Shown: positions 23,904 through 36,175 of the stretch, piece after piece
Layout: every line of letters starts with the position of its first letter
Numbering within the stretch: position 1 is the stretch's first letter
Source of the DNA: Marsupella aquatica
Taxonomy: Eukaryota > Marchantiophyta
Direction of reading: 5' to 3'
Assembly (NCBI GenBank): GCA_973895155.1
Contig: OZ316897.1
Location: 4,092,001 to 4,156,000 of the forward strand
DNA length: 64,000 nt
Made by a program: the position numbers and the translations under genes
The notes under the pieces: generated by a model
Told to the model about the DNA's origin: nothing
What the model saw: only the letters and a program-made list of their open reading frames with translations
The model's database searches: none

Positions 23904-23914
23904 CTTTTTATATA
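23904..23914 (-). promoter_or_regulatory. TATA box for the minus-strand small gene
   Basis: The minus strand reads GTATATAAAAAGAC here, about 375 nt upstream of the ATG at 23,530. A start site about 30 nt downstream would place the three tandem units in the 5' leader. Confidence 0.5.
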
Positions 23915-24482
23915 CTTTGGAGTCCCGGACTTGGCTCGAAGGGGGAGGCCAGGTGTTGGTGTCTCTCTGCCTCTCTGGTTTGAGCCACGGATCGCCAACG
24001 GTACACCCACTTTACTGCCGTCGATCAACGGGGACTAGGACTCAATCAAGGGCCAGAAATAGGGAAGACGCACAACCGCCTCCGCCCGTGGTAGTGGTCT
24101 GGATCGGGTACGACACCTGAGTCCATCCTGACCGTCTGCAGATCTAATTGATGGTGGAGATCTAACATCTCAACCACTCTACCCACGACACTTGATTGTT
24201 CCTGTATCTAATAAGTTCCTCTCCAGGGTTCGTTTGGCAGAATGAATGATGATGCTCGGAGATCCGTATGTTCAGCCAGCGAGTTGCTGTGCGCCCTGGG
24301 TAAGGACACGTGGCCTAAATGCTGTCGTGCTGGGGCGTCTATCCGGTCATCTCGATGGGTAGTCAGTGAATTCGTTCCCTGTCCTGTTGCTGACATGTCA
24401 CGTGGTACGGTTACCACAGGTACTAAACCTGCCGGGTTTGGACTTGTCGGACAAATAAGACCTCTGGGGTTCGACAAATGAC

Positions 24483-25038
24483 ATATGTCACCCCGGTCGA
24501 TCTCGGCCGGGTGTGGGTTGGGCCGGGAGGCTAGCGGGTCGGGTCGGAGTGGGGTGAGGGGTTCGGTCAGGTGGGCGGTCGGGGCTAGCCGGGCCGGGAC
24601 AAAGCGAGCCAGGAAGGGCCGGGGCCGGGACATAGCTGGCTGGTCGGACGGGTGGGCGGCGGGGAAGGGGTGGCCGGGCCAGGAAGGAGAGGCCAGGCTG
24701 GGGAGGGGCATTCGGGCCAGGAAGGGGTGGCTGGGGAGGGTGGGAGAGTTCGGGAGAGTCCGGGACCGGGCCGGGGATGGTTCTGGAAATTTTGGTCCCG
24801 ACCGGGGGCCGGGACAAAGCGAGCCAGGAAGGGCCGGGGCCGGGACATAGCTGGCTGGTCGGACGGGTGGGCGGCGGGGAAGGGGTGGCCGGGCCAGGAA
24901 GGAGAGGCCAGGCTGGGGAGGGGCATTCGGGCCAGGAAGGGGTGGCTGGGGAGGGTGGGAGAGTTCGGGAGAGTCCGGGACCGGGCCAGGGATGGTTCTG
25001 GAAATTTTGGTCCCGACCGGGGAATATAGAGGAATATC
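24483..25038. repeat. GC-rich island containing a 215-bp tandem duplication
   Basis: The 556-bp block has well over 65% GC, in contrast with about 40% around it, and is strongly G-rich on the plus strand. Its core is two almost identical 215-bp units (24,591-24,805 and 24,806-25,020), each made of smaller GGCCGGGA/GGCCAGGA words. The block is flanked by the 11-bp direct repeat CGACAAATGAC at 24,472-24,482 and 25,039-25,049, which could be a target-site duplication. Long Pro/Arg/Gly frames on both strands are composition artefacts. Confidence 0.75.
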
Positions 25039-25285
25039 CGACAAATGACCCATTTTTAGCCGACATGCAAGTTGTCATTTGTCATGTCTGACAAGTCGAC
25101 AACGTGTCCAACAGTGATCATTGGGTGAACCTGTGAAGAGTGTTAGTCTGATTCTCGGTTTCAGGTACGTACACAGTACAGTGGGCTCTCTCTAAGCTCA
25201 CTCTATAAACGCTTGCTCCCGATTAGTGCATGTGATCCTGATCTTCTTCTTTTTTACTCGGAATAAGCACTTTTTAAGCTCACAC

Positions 25286-25512
25286 AGGGATAAAATCATT
25301 TTGCTAAATGAAATCTTTATAATTGCTTACCTTTCAAGTGTATCTATGCTCTTATAGGTAAATGCACAAAATCATTCACTGGGTATACAGATAAAGGCAT
25401 GCCCATTCATAGCAGAGTATATGTGCACATAGGGCTAAAATCATTTGCTAAATGACAACTTTATAAGTGCTTACCTTTGATGAGTGTCTCTATGCCCTTA
25501 TTGGTAAATGCA
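25286..25512. repeat. Two copies of an 82-bp sequence at 145-bp spacing
   Basis: AGGGATAAAATCATTT... at 25,286-25,367 and AGGGCTAAAATCATTT... at 25,431-25,512, both ending in GGTAAATGCAC. Confidence 0.75.
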
Positions 25513-26952
25513 CCAACAACAACAAAAATTATTGTAATTTATCATAATGTTATGTACAATAAATATTGTTATTTTAGGTTTTTTATACCCAAGGTTAACC
25601 CAAGATAATATGAAATTAAGTAATTTAACTAATTAGAAACAACTTCTTTCCCAATGTTCAAGTCAAAGGAATTAAATTGGCAAAAATTATTACATCATCA
25701 TATTTGGGAGCATAGATGTCAATATGGGAGAGGTTCATTGTTAAAATGATGCTAAATATAAAATTTCAAAAAGTACCCAAATGTTTCCTGCATTCACATT
25801 CTAGGGAGAATTTTTCCTACCTTATATAAGTTAATTAAATTTTATTCTCATTCTCATATTGGGACTGCCTATAGGAGTTATTGTATGGCTTGAAAGATGA
25901 CAATCTGCAAGGATACAACAACTTATAGGGTTAGAGTATGGCCGTCCTCTGAGAATTATTCAAGCTTTTATTAGCAAATTGTGTAAAAGTGTTTCTCTAA
26001 GAAAACATTATAATTCCATCACAAGGAAGGTTATAGTTTATTCCATATTGGAATTATATTAGTTATTGTACCAAGTTTTCCGTTATTTTTTCAAATATAA
26101 TATCACTTTATCTAATTTAGGTATATTATGCATTTTTCCCAGGATTGCAATTTTTAATGTCTTTCTTCTTGGTCTGCTTGTGGCCGAATATTGGCAGATA
26201 ATATTAAATATTGTTTTTTAGATGGTTTATGGACAATTGCTCAATCTATTAGTATAAGATTTCTCTAGCTTTAAGTGTTCTATCTATAGCTCTACGTGAG
26301 ATTTGTATAGAATTGCCTACTTTTTCAAAATACTAATTTGTAATTCTTGTTTTCATATCTAATAAAAACTGGAAAGACTTATGGGAAAATAAACAATTAA
26401 TTTTTATAACTTGCAGCGGAAAATTAAATTTCGTTCTTCATTTAGAGTTCATTTAACAGCATGAGAAAATCCTTTTTAATTTCATTTAAGGGCATTTAAA
26501 ATTTGTATTATTTTAGAATGAATAAAAAGTAAGAAAAAATAGGGGGTTATTTGCGATGACAAGTTGACTTGAATTGATAGGGTCCATTTGTAGTCATATA
26601 TTTATTGAAAAAATATTAAGAATTTACATCTGACAAGAGAGAAAATAATAATAACTATATCATCTCGTGCTTCAACTATTATACTCACAATGATTGGTCA
26701 TAGAATTGCTCTTCATAATAGACACAAACACTTATCCAATTTATATAACAAGTTGGATAGTATGTCACAAATTAGAGAAACTTGCTCCTAGCTACATAAA
26801 TCTTCACAAGATGTGCAAAGAATGATAAAAAAATCTTGTGGTGAATTTTAGGATAATTGTTAAATAAAACTATAAAAAACCTAACCAAACAAATTTCAAA
26901 TAAACATATTTTTTGGTCTCCAAATAAGGTAAGAAGAGTTATTATTCAAATT
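25513..26952. other. AT-rich region without recognisable genes
   Basis: About 70% A+T with no ORF over 60 codons. It may be the remains of old transposons, but I could not assign any family. The copia element inserted at its right edge. Confidence 0.5.
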
Positions 26953-27096
26953 TGTTAGGAGATGAGTAATGGATTAATGATTCTCGTCTCCGTGAGAATG
27001 CACGGAATCACTTTATATAGTGTATGGAGTGAAGAGGCATGGTTATACTTAACCGTGGTAAGCTTAGTCTAGTCTAGGTCTAGTTGACTCATAATA
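26953..27096 (-). repeat. 3' LTR of the copia element
   Basis: 144 bp, plus-strand ends TGTTA...TAATA (imperfect terminal inverted repeat). It contains the small dyad ATTCTC...GAGAAT. It matches the other LTR except for three transitions. Confidence 0.95.
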
Positions 27097-27107
27097 CTCC
27101 CCCTTGG
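27097..27107 (-). other. Polypurine tract of the copia element
   Basis: The minus strand reads CCAAGGGGGAG immediately before the 3' LTR, the position and composition expected for the plus-strand primer of reverse transcription. Confidence 0.75.
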
Positions 27108-27408
27108 ATACATAATGGGAGTTATGGAGACAATGTAAACTAGTCCTAGAACTAGATATGTAAGTACAATCATCATGCTTATGAACTTGCATGGAATAAG
27201 TTTTAAATGGTGATGAGAAAGTTTCTTCATGCTTATAGACTTGCATGTTTGATTGACCAAAGAGGTGGACTGCCTCATTAAAACCTTGAGCGACTATAGA
27301 TTAATGTAAAAACAACTCTACCGGTGTAGTAGAGAAAAAAAAAATGTAGTCCTAAAGGAAAAAGAGTACAGTCCTCTTGGTGATGTGTTATCATGTTGGT
27401 GGTGTATG

Positions 27409-30400
27409 TCAATCAGTGGTCATCATATGGTGTAGACTGCGGAGTCCAATAGCTTGGCAGTGGCGTCGGTGGACAGAAGGAGTTAACGCCTTTGTGAATA
27501 AGTCGGCGGAGTTCTCTGCACTTGCGATCTGGGTCACCTTGATGGCGTGGCCGTGAAGCTCATGGGTAAAGAAGAACTTAGGCGCGATGTGCTTCACTCG
27601 ATCTCCTTTGATGAAGCCGCCCGTTATTTGCTGAACACAAGCTGCATTATCTTCAAATATATTAGTAGGCTTCGTCAAGGTGTCAAGTCCACAATTGGTG
27701 TGGATGTGGTTTATCAAGGATCGGAGCCAGACAGCTTCGCGACTCGCTTCATGTAATGCTTCTGAGTGATTAGAAGAGGTGGCAGTGATGGTTTGTTTTA
27801 TTTTCTTCCAAGAGAATGCAGTGCCTCCGATGGTGAAGACATAACCTGTCTGTGATTTAGCTGTATCGGTATTTGATAGATATCCTGCGTCGGCGTATCC
27901 TACAAGTTCATTGGAAGTGTTGAATGGGAAAAATAATCCATGATCTTTAGTACCTTGTAGGTATCTGAAGATATGCTTCACCCCATTCCAATGTCTGGAA
28001 GTGGGAGTAGCACTGTGTCTTGCTAAAAGGTTGACCGCAAATATATCGGGGCGGGTTTGGTTTGCTAAATACATAAGAGCCCCTATTGCTGATAGATACG
28101 GGGTTTCCGGTCCAAGTATGGGTTCATTCTCTTCGCGTTTCCGAAAGATATCGTTGGATTTTTCCAAAGAGCGTACAACCATCGGGGAAGTGAGGGGGTG
28201 GGCAAGATCCATGTTGAATTGCTTAAGAATTTTCTTTGTGTATGTGGTCTGATGTAGTAAAATGCAAGTAGGCAATGTTTCGAGTTGCAAGCCAATGCAG
28301 AACTTAGTTTCACCCAAGTCCTTCATTTTGAAGGTTTTCTTTAACGTAATAAGAGTTTGTTTAGTTATGTTTGGTGTCCCAAAGAGATTAAGATCATCAA
28401 TATATATTGCCACAATGACAAATTCGTCATTTAGGTACTTAATGAATAGACAAGGTGCGATTGCATCGTGGGAGAAGCCCATAGCGAGCATCTCGTCCAT
28501 AAATCTTTGGAACCATACTCTGCCACTTTGCTTAAGTCCATATATGGCCTTAAGCACGCGGATAGCTAGTCCACGGCGAGTATGCCGTACGGTGGTGGGC
28601 ACTATGGTGCCTGTAGGCACGGTGGTGCCTTTACGCACGGATGTGCTGGTGGGTGTATTAGTTGTGTTCGATGCAGTAACGTCTCTAAACACGGGGGTGT
28701 CTAGCCTCATGGGTGTATTGAATGAGGTGACCATCATCTGTTTGTGCAAGTAAGGTGGAAGCTCCTTGAGCTAATGCATGCCTGCGGGCTGCAAGTTCAG
28801 GTGGGGCACGCATGTAGATACATGTGTCAAGTGTACCATATAGGTAGGCAGTGGCCACATCTAGTTGCCTCATGCATAATTTGTGTAAGATAGCAAAACT
28901 GATTAGGTATCTAAATGTGATGCTATCCATGACTGGGGAATAGGTTTCATCGTAGTGAATCCCCGGTTGTTGGGTAAAACCCTTGCCAACTAGACGTCCC
29001 TTGTATCATACAACTTGTCCTTGGGCATTTCTTTTATGGACAAAGGTCCATCTATAGCCTACTAGGTGTACATCAGGTGGGGTTGGGATTTCTGGTCCAA
29101 AAGTGTTTCGGCTTATTAGGGAGTCAAGTTCTTGGTTGATGGCGATCTGCCATTGTGGCCAGTCAGGTCGGTTTTGGCATTCCAAGATGGAGATGGGGTC
29201 CCGGAATATCATCTAATATGTGGTTGGAAACCGTGAATGCAAAGTTGTCGTCCGGAAGTATGGTTTGCCGGTCCCAAAATTTGCCCGTATGGGAGTAATG
29301 GATGGCTATCTCCTCATTAGTTGAGTGGGTGGCGCTTAGTGCAGTTGGTGTATTATTTGGTTGTAGTTGCCTTTGTCGAGGGTGTTTGTCTGTTGCGCCG
29401 GGTGGGCGCCCTCGTTTTTGGCAAGGTTGACTGGTTGCAGCGGGTATGTATGATAGGTCTATTCGTGCTGGGGTGTTGGCTGCATGGATGTGTGATTGTG
29501 TCACCTTTGAGGCGTCCACAAATGAATCTGGGAGTGATTCAACTATTTTGTGGAGGTGTATTATCCGCTGCACTTCTCTCTCCCCCTGATCTGTTCATAT
29601 GTCCTCCCAAAATGGTGAGTTGCGCTCCCATTCTAGGGGTGGGGGCGGGTGTGGTTCTGGTAAGAGTAATTTAGGGTAAGTATTCTCATCAAAGTGGCAG
29701 TCTAGGTATCTTGCCTTGAAGACGTCCCCGATTGTGGGTTCGAGGTAGCGTATGATGGACTGTGAGTCAAATCCTACGTAGATACCTCTAAGTTGTCGTT
29801 GGGGTCCCATTTTGGTTCTTTTGGGTGGGGTTATGGGGACCATAACCGAACAGCCAAAAGAACGGAGGTGAGATAGGTCGGGGGTACCCCAGTCCCTATT
29901 TGATGTGGTGAGTTATTGTTGAAGGCAGATGGTCTATATTGAATAAGTGCGTTTGCATGGAGTATTCCCCATGCAGATGTTGGTAGTTGGGATTGCATTA
30001 GCAAAGGGCGTGCTATCAATTGTAGGCGTTTTATTATTGCTTCTGCAAGTCCGTTTTGGTAATGGACATGTGGGACTGGGTATTGCACCTCTATTCCTAA
30101 GGATGTGCAAAGGTCATTGAAGGTAGGGGAGGTGAATTCCCCGACGTTGTCTACCCTGATGACTTTAATGGGGTGCTCTGGAAATTGAGCTCTTAGGCGT
30201 AGGAGTTGGGCTAGTATTCTTGGGAAAGCCATGTTACGGGTAGGTAGCAAGCTCAAGTTGGACCATTTTGATGAGGCATCGATCATTGGCATAAAATAGC
30301 GGAATGGTCCACTTGGTGGGTTTATGGGGCCGCAAATATCGGCATGGATGGTTGATAGGAATGGTGGGATATTTGTTGGTAATTTGGATTTAGATGGTTG

Positions 30401-32134
30401 GGCTATTAGTTTCCCGCGGGAGCAAGCTAGGCATGGCATGTTTGCTGAGATGTGTTTAAGGTGGGGTGGCAGGCCCCGCGAGCCCTTTATGATCCTTGCG
30501 AGCATTGCTTGACCTGGGTGGCCAAGTCGTTGGTGCCAAAGTGTTTTGGCGGTTTGTGTATTGCCCATATTATGCAAACATTCTATCCTTGTGGTATAGA
30601 AGCCTGACAAGTACGAGGGTAATGTTTCTTTAATTATGGGTCCCAAGGTAGAGTTCTCCACTAGGTGGAGGACCTCCTGGGTGTTCTCGTTTCCAGTGTG
30701 AACATGGAGTTCATTAGCTCTGAGGTCCCTAAAACTTAATAGGTTTCTAGTTGCTGTTGGGGTGTAAACTGCTGAGGCAATTTCTATGATTGTTCCTTGT
30801 GGTAATTTTATGGATGCAGGGCCGTAGCCTTCCTCTATATGGCTGGGGCCATTTATTGTTGTGAGAGGGCGGTTGGAAGGTGTGATTTTGTGAAAAAGTC
30901 TTCTATCCTTTAGGATGGAATGTGTGGTGCCGCTATCTAGGATACATATGTCTGGATGGTCTAACAATGGTGTGCTTGGGTTGAGTTGGACCATGTTCGC
31001 TTCCGGATTGGGTGGAAGGTCTGTGAAGTCATTGTGTGGGTCTAGGGCCCCTTGGAAAGTCCCATATGTTTCTCTTTGTCTATTTCCTATAGATGCTCCT
31101 CGGATGGATTGTTGGTATAGGTCCCTCAAGTATTGTGGGATCCTACATGCCCTTGTATTATGGTTGCGCATGCCACAGTTTGTGCAAGCTTGGTTTGTTG
31201 TGTTTTGGGTGTATTCTTGTTGAGGTTGGTAAGGGCCTCTTTGAGGCCTTTGTCCTGCTCTTCCTGGTTGTTGTCTTCCCCTAAGTCTTCCTTGGAATCT
31301 TCCTTGGTTGCGGTTGTTCCGGCATCCTTGAAATGGTCGCCGAGATTGGCGTTGTGGGTCTTGTCGAGACCGTGCATTGTAGAAACTCCCCCTGTTTGGG
31401 GGTTGTCTATTTTTGTTGCTTCTTTGATTCCTTCTTGCTCCCCTAGGGTGAGTGGGCTCGGAGTTTGAGTGGGATGATTGTCCCCTATCCATGATCGTGT
31501 GTGACTCCGGCAAGTTGCGGGCGGGCAAAGTGTCGGGTGGTCGTTGTCTAGCATTGTGAAGTAGGAGTTCTTGTTGTCTCTCGGCAACCAGTAGGTGTGA
31601 GATGAGTTCAGAATATTGAGGAAAATGCATGTTCCGGTATTGGGTAGCCAACACTATGTTGGATGGGTGGAGGGTGGAGAGAGTTTTCTCCACCATGTCT
31701 TCGTCGGAAACTGGTTCCCCACATAGTGAGAGGGTGGATGTTATCCTAACAAGGGTGTTATTGTATGCGGCTACCGTTGTAAAGTCTTGGACCCTCAGGG
31801 TTGTCCATTCTTGCCTTGCTTTGGATAAGGCTATCAATTTTTGGTGGTCGAACCTTGCTTTAATGCTTTGCCAAAGTTCCATAGGGTCAACTAAGTGTAG
31901 GTATTGGGTTTGGAGGTAAGGGTGTAAATGTCTTCGGATGTAGACTAGTACCCCTGCCTCCTCGGCTGGGGTGGCTTGTGGTGTAGCGGGTTGATTAGGC
32001 TGGCGGTGTATAGTCACTATTGCGTGGAGTAGTGATTTAGCAATTAGGTTGGCTCTTACGTCCAACGACCATGCTAGATAGTTGGATCCATCTAGCTCTA
32101 GAGCCGGAAAGTTGAGTTTTTCGAGGTTTGCCAT
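27409..32134 (-). pseudogene. Decayed copia gag-pol polyprotein gene
   Basis: The first frame (32,134-29,831, 767 codons) starts MANLEKLNFPAL. It has a gag domain, a CCHC zinc knuckle (C317-x2-C-x4-H-x4-C330), a protease DSG (400-402) and an integrase with HHCC (H534, H539, C568, C571) and D599, D662 and E698. The frame then breaks. Pieces continue at 29,843-29,595, 29,573-29,163, 29,212-29,006 (ending in a TGA where CGA/Arg is expected before YKGRLV) and 28,930-28,685. The last piece (28,749-27,409, 446 codons) has AIYGLKQ, the catalytic YIDD, GALMYLA and RNase H motifs (GYADAGY, then IFEDNAAC). Between PPEL and AIYGLKQ there is an extra Thr-rich segment of about 55 codons. At least two frameshifts and two stops make the copy inactive. 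Such elements transpose by cytoplasmic reverse transcription in virus-like particles; this copy would need products from others. Confidence 0.92.
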
Positions 32135-33163
32135 TGTCTTCCTATGGGAAGGTTGTCCTATGGTTAGTATTTCTTCTAAAATTATTCCTAGGGGTTTAGT
32201 CTGGATGCGGCTGGTTTTTTGTTGGTTTGGCTTTGGTTATTATTGCTTTGTGGTATAGGAACTCCTATTATAAAGGTGGGTTATGTGCCTTATATGCACT
32301 CTAACTTATGTTTATATGAAAGACAATGCACATTTGTGGTTGATGCTTGAGGATTTGAATGATGAAGGCATGGGTGCATGAAAGTTGTTTACTGCCCTCG
32401 GTTTATATTCTGGTTTTTCTTGTTTGTTGTGTGAATTTTGGTGCGAGGGTGTGAGTTGCTTTTCTCTATGCATTTGACTTTTTTGAAAAAGAAAAACGAG
32501 GTTCCTTTGTAGTTTCGGGTTAATGGATGAGGTGCATTCCTTTGTATGTTTTGCTGTCGTCCCGTTGAGTCATTTTGGGCAGTCACTTCTATGGTATTTT
32601 GGTGAAGCGTTGCGGCATGTGCTTGTGTCGCTTCAGATCTTTCCGAGATGCTCCTCTGGTCTTGGCTATGGTGGGGTTTGTTTTTCCACTATGCTCCCTC
32701 GTGCTCCCCGGTTCTTCACTTCCTGAACAATGGCTCCTCTTTCGGTGTTGTTTCTTTGATCGGGAGTGATTTCCAGTTGGATTCTGTTCAAATTTTCTTT
32801 CTTATGGTAGTCGCTTCGATTCTCCTCGTTGTGAAGAAGCCGGTCCGTCAAATCTCTGTGGTCAGGTACTGTGGTCGGTGAGTTTTTTCTGGCTCACAAG
32901 AATGGTGGTTCCTTCCGGTCTCTTGCTCGATTGCTATTTGTATATACAGCGCCCTTAGTTGCTTGTTTTCAATCTTTTCTTCTCAGTCTTGCTTGGCTTG
33001 GTCTTGGAATAGGCCCCCACTTAAATGCCAAGATTTCATTCTGTAACCTTTGGGATCGATCGCACCTTCTCGACAATTTTGCGTTTGTGCTTGAATTAGC
33101 ATGAATGCTAAGGGATTGGCCGAGAGATTAATAATCTCTCCTTTGGTGAGTTTGACAAATCCA

Positions 33164-33267
33164 GGGATTTGAATTGTAAAATTGCTATAGGGATTTGAAT
33201 TGTGAAATTGATATGGGGATTCAAATTGTGAAATTGATATGGGGATTAGAATGGTAAAATTGCTATC
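33164..33267. repeat. Four-copy 26-bp tandem repeat in the copia leader
   Basis: GGGATTTGAATTGTGAAATT-type units begin at 33,164, 33,190, about 33,216 and about 33,242. They lie in the untranslated leader of the retrotransposon between its 5' LTR and gag. Confidence 0.85.
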
Positions 33268-33475
33268 ACTTGGTGATTGAGCAACGATGTCTTGTTCCTT
33301 ATCGGATCTATTTGTTTCTTATGGATCGTCTGTCAGGATCTGTGTGTATACACATAGCCATAATCAGAAATGGTCATATTCCCTCTATTTCCTTTGGGGA
33401 ATCCAGGAGGTTATGGGATTCACTCAGGAAAATTTCTTCTCTTTCTTCCTTGTTTTGCTGGTAAAAAAATGAGGC

Positions 33476-33487
33476 GTGCTGATAACG
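33476..33487 (-). other. Primer-binding region of the copia element
   Basis: The minus strand next to the 5' LTR reads CGTTATCAGCACG. TTATCAGCACG is a form often seen next to plant copia LTRs and resembles an internal or 3' initiator Met-tRNA complement (TATCAGAGC). Confidence 0.6.
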
Positions 33488-33631
33488 TGTTAGGAGATGA
33501 GTAATGGATTAATGATTCTCGTCTCCGTGAGAATGCACGGAATCACTTTGTATAGTGTATGGAGTGAAGAGGCATGGTTACACTTAACCGTGGTAAGCTT
33601 AGTCTAGTCTAGGTCTAGTTGACTCGTAATA
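33488..33631 (-). repeat. 5' LTR of the copia element
   Basis: 144 bp, the partner of 26,953-27,096. It is followed by the AAATT target duplication. Confidence 0.95.
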
Positions 33632-33636
33632 AAATT

Positions 33637-34939
33637 GTGATTGTTTGTATTCAGAACACATAGAATTTATGCCATGTGAAGTGTGTAATCCAATATTAAC
33701 ACTACTTTCTTATGCAACTGAAGCTATAGTGCTTATCCCAAAGCCTCTAACTCCTAAAACTACCATCAACAGACCATATACCATGATTGGTTTACAACTT
33801 GTTGATAGCCTTTCAGTTGTTATTCGGCCTGAAAATGTGGCTTATCTTTCCTATCCACACTTGCCGAATTAATTCTTTCACTGGACTTGTGTCTCGTGCT
33901 ATGCCGATACCACCTTATGCTCTTTGACTTAATCAAACCGTATGTTTGTATTCCGCCCCCAGAATGTACCCATGCAGTTTATTAATTGCTTAAGCCAGCT
34001 GCTCAAGGGTCTTCTCAGACTTACACAACCCCCCACACAACCCACACTCACCACAAAAAAAATCTCAATGCCTCACATCCTCTCTGAGTTGAGTGTGGAA
34101 GTCTCCAATCAAGCCGATGCGGTTTGTAATTTGCTCACCAGTTCCACTCCTACTGACTTCAATTGATCAAGCAAAGGATATCAACAACAAGCAATTCTTG
34201 GTCTATTGGCAAGGGCTTGCAAACTAGGCCAAGAAAGGCCAACTCAATTTAAACGATTGCACAAAGATACATGAAAACTTGTTGTTTACTAAATAATACC
34301 CCGCGGTCTAGATTTAACCAAGAGCTTCCTTGATCACAAAGAGACTGATTACACTAGTTAAAGACTTGACTAAGAAAAAGCCCTCGCATCCACACAGCCA
34401 AGGTTTTTATCCCTGCAACGTTGGTGCCTCAAAGACCTGTGGAAATCCTAACCCCTCAATCACAAACCTACACCGCGATATTCCTGTTTATTATCCTACA
34501 TCTAATTCAATGTTGGATCCAATTTACACCTAAGCCGGAGAGCAGGTGGAACCTGACTCCAACATGATCTATCCTACGCAAGCAACTGAGCGCAACTTGC
34601 CCTGTCTTATTCTACAATGGTCGTGCCCTTCTAGCCCAAGCTCTTCTCCTTCCGCCGCGTCCTCCCTCCAATAATTGACAAGTGGCCTGCCTTAATTGTC
34701 AAATGACCGGCGGCAACCCTTTACCTTCCGACCCTACATCTTCCTTTGAATCCGGGTTAGCTTGATTGGCTTCGGCATCATCCTTGGGCTTCCTGGCACC
34801 GGCAACATCTTCCTTGGCTACGTCAGATTGCGCAACATTGGCCTTTACTTCCTCAAACCATGCTTGCTCCCCAATTCATTCGGTCTCAATTACCCAAGGC
34901 CTCACATTTTGGTAATATATGGTAGTAGTATCAGTGTTA
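33637..34939. other. No gene recognised
   Basis: This is the side of the insertion site to the right of the copia element. Short plus-strand ORFs (33,645-33,872 and 34,330-34,533) are featureless. Confidence 0.5.
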
Positions 34940-36175
34940 GAACCCGTTACCGCAGGTCCAATTCAAGTTTATCCACAACACTTAGTACCTCTACCACTGC
35001 TTCCTTCACAGCAACTGTTCCGCAAATGTGGGCGACCATGCTCTCAACTTCCTCTGGGGTGGCCTTAAGCGGCACGGTCTTATCAACTGCCAGCCCCATA
35101 AATGTCTTTGCCAAGTTTGCTACCAATTGCATTGCCTTTCCCCTGGTTACACCAGTCAGCAGTAAGCTCAGCTTTGGCTTCAGTGTGCTCTCAAGTACCA
35201 TGCCACCAAAGGGGGTCCTCCCAGCTGGCAATCCCTGTCATGCTTTGACATACTTCTTAAGTTTCTCCATTTGGTTGTCAGCACGCCTCTGCAAACTCAC
35301 CACGATTTTAACCTTGGACTCCAGCTCTCCCGATAAGTCCTCTACTTCATCACCAAGCCGATATATTTTTGCTTTGGCTTCTTTCAATTCCTCGTTGAGG
35401 AGATGCACGACCTCAAACTCCTGCTTATCCATTGCTGCCTTCCATGAATCATTGATGAATATTAACTTGGTAAGCTCAGCCAAGCACTTATCCTTTAGCT
35501 TTGTAATCTCCACTTGGTGCTCATTTCATACCTGCGGCACCAGCTTTAGGGAATCACTGACATTTTGGCTCAGCCTCCAAACGGTCAAGAAGATTGTCCA
35601 GTTTCCTCTTCAGTTGGCATGTGCCAAGGCCTTATTGAAATGGTTGAGCTGGTCTTGTTTTATTGCTCTAAGCTTCCCAGTTTGCTGAAGAAGACCCTAG
35701 ACTTCTTCCTTTGTACTGACCAACTCCATCTGGACCTTGGTCAGCTTCTCCTTAATTTGTTGGTTATCCGCTCAATAGTCCTCTAATTGCTGACTCGCGA
35801 CCCCCAACTCCTATTGTTTAATCAATAGTTTGTCCTAAACCTGCTGATTAACTCCCACCTTAGCAGCTTCGGCTTCCATCTTCCTAAGCCAAACAATCAA
35901 TTCCTCCTTCTTCAACCGCTCCAAAGTCATTGCATCTCCTTTCTAATAAAGGGCCCAAACTCTAACTCGTTACCAAAAATCCCCAAAGCTAAGAGTCCAC
36001 ACATGTCTTCATACTCCTTAGCTCTACTGATTGCATAGTTAGACCTTCCAAGAAATACTGGCATTTGCCAATCAAAGACCGTGAGAGGCTCGGCCTGCTT
36101 CTCACTAAGCCACCTTATTTCCTCCAACAATTCTCCTCCTAGTAGACCCTCCTCCAGGTCTTAATCTTGGCTTCC
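34940..36175 (-). pseudogene. Decayed gene for a coiled-coil protein
   Basis: On the minus strand coherent helical, charged sequence runs through most of the interval but is cut by many stops. 36,130-35,927 reads EEIRWLSEKQAEPLTVFDW and so on. Next comes LKKEELIVWLRKMEAEAAK. Then 35,513-35,238 (91 codons) has clear heptad spacing (LLNEELKEAKAKIYRLGDEV). An in-frame TGA separates that from 35,231-34,947 (GGMVLESTLKPKLSLLLTGV onward). The heptads suggest an elongated coiled coil. The stops after 35,513 show decay. It may be the N-terminal, gag-like part of an old plant retroelement, but no diagnostic motif was found. Confidence 0.5.

Larger units (their letters stand above)
26953..33631 (-). 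mobile_element. Ty1/copia LTR retrotransposon (complete ends, decayed coding region)
   Basis: A 6,679-bp element on the minus strand bounded by two 144-bp LTRs that differ at 3 positions, and by a 5-bp target duplication AAATT (26,948-26,952 and 33,632-33,636). Internal order on the minus strand is 5' LTR (33,488-33,631), primer-binding region, a leader of about 1.35 kb, then gag, protease, integrase, reverse transcriptase and RNase H, then polypurine tract and 3' LTR. The order INT before RT defines the copia superfamily. The coding region is broken by frameshifts and a stop, so the copy is non-autonomous although its LTRs are still about 98% identical. Confidence 0.95.

Noticed and set aside
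24208-25091. Long open frames (up to 281 codons) on both strands rich in Pro, Arg, Gly and Ala
   Set aside because: They arise from the stop-poor, GC-rich 215-bp duplication, are open in several frames at once, and have no start context, splice support or recognisable domain.
28262-28753. Plus-strand 163-codon frame
   Set aside because: Antisense shadow of the copia reverse transcriptase.
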